Shown here piece by piece: positions 56,944-64,000 of a DNA stretch of 64,000 nt. Position 1 is the stretch's first letter, and every line of letters starts with the position of its first letter. The notes below the pieces were generated by a model. That model saw only the letters and a list, made by a program, of their open reading frames with translations. It made no database searches and was not told where the DNA came from. This DNA is from Gigaspora rosea. Taxonomy: Eukaryota; Glomeromycota; Glomeromycetes; Diversisporales; Gigasporaceae. A program made the position numbers and the translations under genes. The DNA lies in the NCBI GenBank assembly GCA_003550325.1, contig QKWP01000858.1, positions 40,857-104,856 on the forward strand, in the 5' to 3' direction.

Positions 56944-57368
56944 CATTACAAATTATATATATTAATAAGCGTGTATTAAAAAAAAAAATTTTGGAGTAAT
57001 CAAGTTGCAGCTAGCGTAATCGGGTTTGATTGACTTCATACGTGCAAATAATAAAAGGACAATGTATTCACTTGTATGCTTATAACCCTCGAACAATTAA
57101 AGATTAAATTGCATTTTAAAAAACATGTAATGTATAGTTATTAAAAGATGTACGTATAACTAATTTATTATTATACTATACAAATGGCAGTATACATACC
57201 ATACAACTATACAAATTTCAGTATACAGTACATACTTACAAGTCTATACCATACGCATTTCTGTAATATCCACAATCTACAGAATGCAATCTTTTTTTTA
57301 AATGTACATATTTACATGTTAAGATAGTTTTTAACGGATCTAATAATTAAGGATATTACACTATTAAA
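56944..57368. other. Intergenic region between two plus-strand genes
   Basis: AT-rich, with several copies of a gtatac-containing word (ggcagtatacataccat, ttcagtatacagtacat) between 57186 and 57235. It should include the promoter of the BTB gene; no specific site can be assigned. Confidence 0.3.
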
Positions 57369-58916
57369 ATGGCAGTAAAGTTCTTTGAAAATCTTTCAAA
57401 TAATTATCTTGAACTTCTTGACGACAAAGAAGATTTTAATATAGTCATTAATGTTGGTGAATCTCCAAATGCCAAGGTATTCCAAGCACATTCAGCAATT
57501 TTAAGATGCAGGTCTTTATATTTTCGTAATGAATTGGTAAATAATAGTAAAATTAAGAATGATTTGAAAACAATTGATTCAAAAAACATTTCTATCCAAA
57601 AATTTGAGATTATTATTAAGTAAGTTATTTATATTGCGATTTATATAGTCTATATTATATTTCATAAAGAAAAGAATCTAAAATATACTAAAGTTTTTAT
57701 AAAGATATATTTATGGAGGAATAGTAGTAATTGAAAAAATTGATGCATCATTTATTTTTGATCTTATGCTTATTGCTTACGAATTTCTTTTTGAAGAGTT
57801 AGTAAAACATCTTGAAACTCACTTAATTGAAAAAGAAGCTCATTGGCTTCGTTTAAATTTTACACGTAGTTATCAAAGAGCTTCCAGAATAATAAGCTTC
57901 AAGAATTACAAAAATGGTGCAATGATATTCTTGTAAAGTATCCTAGTAAGCTTTTTGATTCAGAAGATTTTAACTCGCTTCAAGAAAGTGCATTAATATC
58001 ACTTATTAGTCGAGATGATTTACAAATGGAAGAAGTAAAAATTTGGAACCATGTTATTGAATGGGGAATTGCTCAAAATCCAGGCCTACCGCTGATCCTG
58101 AAGAATGGTCACTTGAAAATTTTCTTGCTTTTAAGACTACTTTACAAAATTGTTTGCCTCATATTCGTTATTTTCAAATGTCTGGAGATGATATTTTTAT
58201 TATGTGCAACCTTACCAGTCAATTTTTGAAAAAAAGCTTTGGAAAGATATAACAAAAAAATTTATGACAAACCAACCAATAACATCAACTGTCCTTCCAC
58301 CTCGTGCTGAATCATTTTCAAATGTTATTAATGATAAATATGCAGCAGAAATTGCTTCATTGGTCGATAGAAAAGCCAATCCATATTCTATAAGAGATAA
58401 TCCATACGAATTTAAATTACTTCTTCGTGGAACTAGAGATGGTTTTACCAAGGATAAATTTTGGAATTTATGCGATAAGCAAACACATCTTGTTATACAG
58501 TAGTTATAAAAGTTAAAGGCGCTGGTGAAATTCTTGGTGGATATAATCCTGTCGGATGGGATAATCCAGATAAACCAGATAATCAATTACCGTTAGGTGG
58601 TCTAACTCAATATCTTCGAAAAGAATTTGGATTTAGTAAGAATTGCAATGATAGTTTTACTTTTTCTTTAAGGAATGGTACTATTCAAAATTCTAATTTA
58701 AGCCGTGTAAAAGAACCAGAACAGGCACTTGACTGTCAAAAAAATTATGGTCCAATTTTTGGTTCTGGTCCATGTTGCAGCCTCGTTATGTTAAATGATT
58801 TTAATCAAGAAAAAAGGTGTTTTTGTGTGAAAAGTCCTGTGTATGAAAAACCAATTAGAAACTTATCTACTTATAATGAACATGGGTATTCATATTTTTC
58901 AGTAGAGGAATATTAA
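57369..58916 (+). pseudogene. BTB-BACK-TLDc protein, broken
   Basis: Exon 1 (57369-57619) begins MAVKFFENLSNNYLELLDDK and has the BTB signature FNIVINVGESPNAKVFQAHS with AILRCRSLYFRNEL. An intron of about 88 bp (gtaagttatt ... ataaag) leads to YIYGGIVVIEKIDASFIF. A BACK-like region follows (LQELQKWCNDILVKYPSKLF, DSEDFNSLQESALISLISRD, QMEEVKIWNHVIEWGIAQNP, TLQNCLPHIRYFQMS). The linker TSTVLPPRAESFSNVI and TLDc domain (GFTKDKFWNLCDKQTHL, GEILGGYNPVGWDN, FSKNCNDSFTFSLRNGT, YFSVEEY) end at TAA 58914-58916. One-base shifts near 57890, 58090, 58200 and 58495 break it. BTB-BACK proteins are often Cullin-3 adaptors. Confidence 0.82.
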
Positions 58917-59066
58917 ATATTTCAAATTAATAAAAACCTAAATGATTTTTCACAAAATAAACGGTTGCACAAGATAGGGAATTATAAGAGTGATGATACC
59001 CACTTGAACGATTACTAATATACAAACCTTATAATAACTTACTAGAATGCTTCTTTTTTATATTAA
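58917..59066. repeat. 3' flank shared with the truncated TLDc copy
   Basis: atatttcaaattaataaaaa and the following text match 50168 onward, placing the duplication boundary beyond the gene's end. Confidence 0.55.
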
Positions 59067-59901
59067 GAAAAGAATATTTACGCTTATATTAAGTTTTATT
59101 TGAATGTTTCCTTGTTGGGTACTTTTTTCTAATCTGAAAATTTAGACTATGTGAATAAAGGATTTCTTAAAAAAATTTAAAAAAGTTATCCTAAAGGTAT
59201 GATTAATTAATTAAGCAAAAAAATTATATAAAAGAAAAGAATATTTACGCTTATATTAAGTTTTATTTGAATGTTTCCTTGTTGGGTACTTTTTTCTAAT
59301 CTGAAAATTTAGACTATGTGAATAAAGGATTTCTTAAAAAAATTTAAAAAAGTTATCCTAAAGGTATGATTAATTAATTAAGCAAAAAAATTATATAAAA
59401 GAAAAGAATATTTACGCTTATATTAAGTTTTATTTGAATGTTTCCTTGTTGGGTACTTTTTTCTAATCTGAAAATTTAGACTATGTGAATAAAGGATTTC
59501 TTAAAAAAATTTAAAAAAGTTATCCTAAAGGTATGATTAATTAATTAAGCAAAAAAATTATATAAAAGAAAAGAATATTTACGCTTATATTAAGTTTTAT
59601 TTGAATGTTTCCTTGTTGGGTACTTTTTTCTAATCTGAAAATTTAGACTATGTGAATAAAGGATTTCTTAAAAAAATTTAAAAAAGTTATCCTAAAGGTA
59701 TGATTAATTAATTAAGCAAAAAAATTATATAAAAGAAAAGAATATTTACGCTTATATTAAGTTTTATTTGAATGTTTCATTGTTGGGTACTTTTTTCTAA
59801 TCTGAAAATTTAGACTATGTGAATAAAGGATTTCTTAAAAAAATTTAAAAAAGTTATCCTAAAGATATGATTAATTAATTAAGCAAAAAAATAATATAAA
59901 A
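59067..59901. repeat. 167-bp tandem repeat, five copies
   Basis: gaaaagaatatttacgctta starts at 59067, 59234, 59401, 59568 and 59735, a constant period of 167 bp. Copies 1-4 look identical; copy 5 differs at a few positions (tttcattgttggg, aaagatatgatt). The corresponding place after the other TLDc copy (about 50330-50560) has only one, diverged, unit. No ORF crosses the array. Confidence 0.9.
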
Positions 59902-61120
59902 TATTATAAGTTAATATTCAAATTAAGACTTTATATGATGCGTAAATATTATATACATATATATATATTCACTTTATTAATAAATAATGGTTCATTTCAG
60001 CGATTTTATAAATTTTATAATAGGGAAATGCATTAAGGTTGCATTTTTTTACAGGGCAAAGCAAACTACGCAATCGTAAAATTATTAGTCGAGCATTAAT
60101 AACATTTATTAGTAAAGTTTTATGACTTTGACAAATTTTGTTCCGAAATCTTTCTGTACGAGTAAATTATACTAAGATATTAAGGCAAAATGCCATTTGT
60201 AATACGAATTTTTTTATATTAGGGTATAAGATAAATTAGAATTTAAAGATTTTCAAAATTTAATATCATAAAAATTAAGGTTCCAGTTTCTAAAATATAA
60301 ACATTTTATTAATTTTACTAATTCAACAAATAATTTTAAATTTTAAGGAATCTTTATTCAAAATTATTTTTTTCAAAGTTATTAATTCTTTTGAGATAAA
60401 CTTACAGTAAACCTGCAAACAATGATTATTTTTTATGCTACAAAATATTATATCAATAAAGATCTCAATGAATTGAATTTATACTGCTTTGCATAGTTTA
60501 AATTGTTTTATATGCATCGAGTTTTTTAAGATTTAATATTAGATATTACTCATAATTTACACAATTTAATAAAGTCATTGATTATTATACAATTTATAAA
60601 TTGTCATATTTATACATAATTATCATACATAATTAAGCAATGTAATAAAGCTATGTATCAATGTCAAAAATCATGCTCATAAATCCTAGACACCCTGGTT
60701 TAAATATCTAAAAACATTTATTACAAAGTTTATGTTTGTAACGGGTAATTTCCCTGAATTAGTGATTTTAATATTGTTATTTAAAATTCAATTTGTAACT
60801 AGTTTTGTTGATGTTCTGCAACAAAGAACGAATGCTGATCAAGAACGATAATTTTAATTATTGATGCTAGTAATTATATAGTTATCAAACATAACAACAA
60901 TATACAACGATATTCATAAACTATCAGTTATAGATAATTAAAAGCAGTAATAAATAAAATTCAGAATTTTATTAGATAAAATGTATTATTACAAACTAAT
61001 CACATGGGATTAATTAAAAAAAAAAAACAATATTTTCACTAAGATCACGTATTATTTCAAAGAAACAATAACAAACAATGCATTAATTTAGCCAATAAAA
61101 ACTTTACCCAACCAATATCT
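59902..61120. other. AT-rich intergenic DNA with a MITE end fragment
   Basis: The part to about 60200 still matches the flank of the other TLDc copy. At 60685-60702 aaatcctagacaccctgg resembles the end of the MITE at 49274-49510 and may be a fragment. Otherwise no feature was seen. Confidence 0.35.
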
Positions 61121-61308
61121 CCAACAATTATTTCCAACAATTATTTCCAACAATTATTTCCAATAATTATTTCCAACAATTATTTCCAACAATTATTTCC
61201 AACAATTATTTCCGACAATTATTTCCAACAATTATTTCCAACAATTATTTCCAACAATTATTTCCATCAGATATTATTTCCATAAAATATTTCCATCAAT
61301 TATTTCGC
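61121..61308. repeat. 13-bp minisatellite just beyond the F-box gene
   Basis: About a dozen copies of ccaacaattattt in tandem, with rare variants (ccaataattattt, ccgacaattattt), degenerate at the right end. It ends less than 20 bp from the stop codon of the F-box gene, so it would lie in its 3' untranslated region. Confidence 0.85.
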
Positions 61309-61324
61309 TCAAGCAACAATTTTT

Positions 61325-62462
61325 TTAAGCATCTTCGGGATCAACGTAAAATTGAGGACTAATACTTTTACCCCAATTCACAATTTCGTCACAATAATCA
61401 CCCCACAATTCGACACTTTTGAGCATCGGAAAATTAGCATTGATTAAAAGTTTTGCCATATCGATAGTTAATCCAGTACACAATAAGAATTTCAATTCAA
61501 TTAATCCTTTACATTGAGTGATTTCTTGAATAAAATTCTTATTATTGTAGTTAAAGAATGAATATTATTAGCGATTGATGGTAATATCTCTTCATCTTTA
61601 TTACCTCGATAATAGATTCTAAATTTAAATGTACGGATATCATTAAATTTAGAAAGAACATTTGTTATGATACTCGAATCGGAATCATCGAAAGTCTTTA
61701 ATCGAAATTTCAAATGTTTCTATAAAAAAATTTATAAAATTTGAAATTTAAAATAAATTTAAATAAATTTGAGAACTAATAAAATTTTAATACGTACCAC
61801 GTTAGGACAATGATCAGGCATCCACGAAAATATTTTATAAAAAGAAGCATAATCAATATAAAAACTTAATTTCTTGATTTGTTTCAAGAAATTACCATTT
61901 CTAACACGCTTAAATTGTTTATAATCATTTTCTTGAAGGAAATGACCAAGTCCATAATGATCAGAGACAGTAAGTTGATCCAATCGTAAAGATCGATCGC
62001 AAATAAGATTCAATATATGAGTTTTAATAGTTCTTTCCAATGGAGGATCATCATTAAAGTAAAATAACTGAATGTTCGCGTCAGGAGAAGTATAAACGAT
62101 GTTAATTTCTTTAAGATTATTCAAAGTTCTTGCAGTTCTTTAATAGAACTAACGACTGTCCAATAATTGAAATGTTTCAAGAATTTAACATAATCAAAAG
62201 TTGGAGTTTTGAAAAGAGATTTTATATCATCAGGAAATTTAGATAAAAATATTTGTTTTGCACTTTTTTCAAGACTTCCCAAATAGATAAAAATAATTTC
62301 AGGAAAAGTTTCTTTATCTTCTGTGACGTAACGAAAGGGATCAGACCAAAGTACTGGAATGGCAGCTCGACACCATAGTCTGTTAACTTGAATGCAAGAG
62401 CGCAAAGACGATTTGTCTTTTGAGAGACATTCGATAACAAAAGGCAAAATATGAAAGTGCAT
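61325..62462 (-). pseudogene. F-box protein, one intron, two single-base frameshifts
   Basis: It starts MHFHILPFVIECLSKDKSSL, RSCIQVNRLWCRAAIPVLWS, DPFRYVTEDKETF, a clear F-box (I-x-x-C-L, C-x-x-V-N-R-x-W-C, W-x-D-P-F). A one-base loss near 62124 shifts LQEL into NNLKEINIVYTSPDANIQ. The intron runs from gtacgt (about 61796) to ttttttatag (about 61719). Exon 2 reads KHLKFRLKTFDDSDSSIITN and a second shift near 61540 leads to IQEITQCKGLIELKFLLCTG, and AKLLINANFPMLKSVELWGD, ending SPQFYVDPEDA and TAA at 61325. Only two small changes break about 360 codons, both in AT-rich runs, so recent loss or sequencing error are both possible. F-box proteins act in SCF ubiquitin ligases. Confidence 0.75.
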
Positions 62463-62555
62463 GTTCAGTATTTTCTAGAAGAAAATGTATGTATCCGGAT
62501 AAAGATGAAAAAAAAAATTACGTGCATTTTTTATATCTGATAAACTAATTATACA

Positions 62556-62870
62556 CGCATAAAAATTCCGCAGACACGTGATTTTGAACCACACAGGATT
62601 AGGTGTAACGTGAAAACGAAACAAAACAGCCGGCTTTTTCAAAATTGTCTATAAATTTGGCTTACACAACCACCTTCTGCGATTTAACAAAAAAATTTCT
62701 TGCAAAATTTTGCTATATATAAGTCTCTTGCTAACGTCGTCCGAACGCTCACCCTTACCCTAATATCGAAAGTTAACTTTTTAATCGAAAAATGCAATGA
62801 CGCGTCGCGATTTTTTTTCGGCCAATTGAATTTTAGCGCATATCATCACGTGTCTGCGAAATTTTATGCG
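62556..62870. mobile_element. 315-bp inverted-repeat element (MITE-like)
   Basis: cgcataaaaattccgcagac then acgtgat on the left, and the complement of cgcataaaatttcgcagaca with cgtgat on the right, form 26-bp inverted ends. The interior is unusually GC-rich for the region (gacgcgtcgcgatt, cgtcgtccgaacgctcaccc) and has no ORF of note. No target duplication was recognised. It lies just upstream of the F-box gene and may carry part of its promoter. Confidence 0.55.
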
Positions 62871-64000
62871 GTTCCTATGTATGATGAAAAAAAGTACATT
62901 CATGTCGGTAGGATTGTGTATGAATATACTGATTAAATATGTACATTACTGGCTAATTTAGAAATCATATTCTAATTAGCAGTAGTGTTAAATACTTTAA
63001 ATTTTTCCTCAATATTTATTAATAAAACCTAGAATTTGACATCAAATACCCAAGCAACTTCTTTTTGTCCATTTTCAAAATTGTAAGAGTCGCTTTTGCT
63101 AAATGAATAAATTCTTGATATGATTATTAAATCAACCAGTATTGTGGGTAAATAAGTGACTTGCGTCACTAAACATCTAGTCAAAGTATGCACTAACGAT
63201 TTTTGCTTGGACTAATACCAAGGGGGATAACAAGAGCAAATATATACGTATTTTATTCGATTGATTAATTAATTATTTTTCGCTTTTCTTGTCCATATTT
63301 TGATTCTATATTATTATATTATAATTCAATCATACAACTTTGACTCTTTAAATTATTACGTAAATTTTCATGCATACCGGTAAATTTTTCTTATCTCATC
63401 GTACTACTAAATAATTGACTTACTTCAATTCGCATTCCTTGAATGTGTGCTAAGTTTGTGGCGCAGTTTGCCTAAACCACAGTGATCAAACAATAGCACA
63501 ATCAAACGATTATGCAGAATACGTAATAAACTTATTACAGTACTACATAGTTACTATAATTAGCTTTTTTATTTGTACGTATAATTAAAAATTTCTATAC
63601 TAATCAATAATATTACCTTTATTGGATTTTCTCATGCCCTTTTCTGCTTTACGTTAACGAAATTTCAAAAATGGTATGTATGAATTTTGAGTGCAGTTAA
63701 TAGCGATATTTTGAACTTAAGGAACTGACGTTAGTACATGGAATTATTTTGACGAAAAGAAATGTTTTTGATAAATATCTACTTTAACGAATAAAGTTTT
63801 TTTTTAACGATATCACTATATACAAATATTAAATACTCATAATTAATTTAACAATTTTGATGACTTTAATGAAATTTATTGTTAATAATGGATGAATTTT
63901 ATCTGAAAAATGTTTATTTTTTTTACCGATTTGATTTATTTATTTATTTGATGATATCAAAAAAAAAATAATTAGAATTCTCTATCAATTGAAGGTCGGT
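62871..64000. other. AT-rich intergenic DNA, nothing recognised
   Basis: No gene, tandem array or inverted repeat was seen to the end of the window. Confidence 0.3.

Overview
The window is strongly AT-rich eukaryotic nuclear DNA. I read it as the genome of an arbuscular mycorrhizal fungus (Glomeromycotina, most likely Rhizophagus irregularis or a close relative). The reasons are the co-occurrence of F-box/LRR-like, BTB-BACK-TLDc and protein kinase-Sel1 gene remnants (families greatly expanded there), short AT-rich introns, and a very high load of decayed transposons. The species call is inference; the gene families and repeat structures are read from the sequence.

Layout. 1-282: a 24-bp minisatellite with an open frame. 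398-6190: an F-box gene block made of a truncated F-box 5' end, spacer A, a tRNA-derived SINE, a broken F-box gene, and spacer A again. 9121-14748: a decayed Helitron on the minus strand (DUF6570-like region, HUH Rep, Pif1-type helicase). 15152-16972: an unusual array of three palindromic modules. 19525-20366: a pseudogene with an acidic middle and a KKRGRR tail. 20909-21535: a 211-bp tandem repeat. 21847-25709: remnants of kinase and Sel1 genes between two LTR-like repeats, one of which carries a MITE whose empty site is preserved in the other. 25771-42350: a second copy of the F-box block, invaded by a 9.4-kb Ty3/gypsy retrotransposon (26140-35581, minus) and by a 2.5-kb MULE-like DNA transposon (36585-39087) that sits inside the SINE. 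43641-48313: a tnp2-type (CACTA-like) transposase pseudogene with a 657-bp TA-flanked MITE inside. 49016-49600: a terminal-inverted-repeat element with a second MITE nested in it. 49733-50195 and 57369-58916: a partial and a longer BTB-TLDc pseudogene, probably a duplicated pair. 53429-56943: a multi-exon gene of a fungal family I know only as hypothetical proteins, whose middle part looks like a DDE/RNase H-fold (MULE-like) transposase core; it has a MITE inserted in an exon. 59067-59901: five near-identical 167-bp tandem units. 61325-62462: an F-box gene with one intron and two single-base frameshifts.

Almost no gene here is intact. Several breaks in the Ty3/gypsy element, F-box copies and Helitron fit CGA-to-TGA change, and a duplicated integrase segment shows the CGA and TGA versions side by side. 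That is consistent with decay of methylated CpG. The layered insertions (SINE before block duplication, then gypsy and MULE, and MITEs inside genes or repeats) let part of the history be ordered from the sequence alone. A single N at 28329, at the joint of a 528-bp repeated integrase segment, marks a probable assembly problem.
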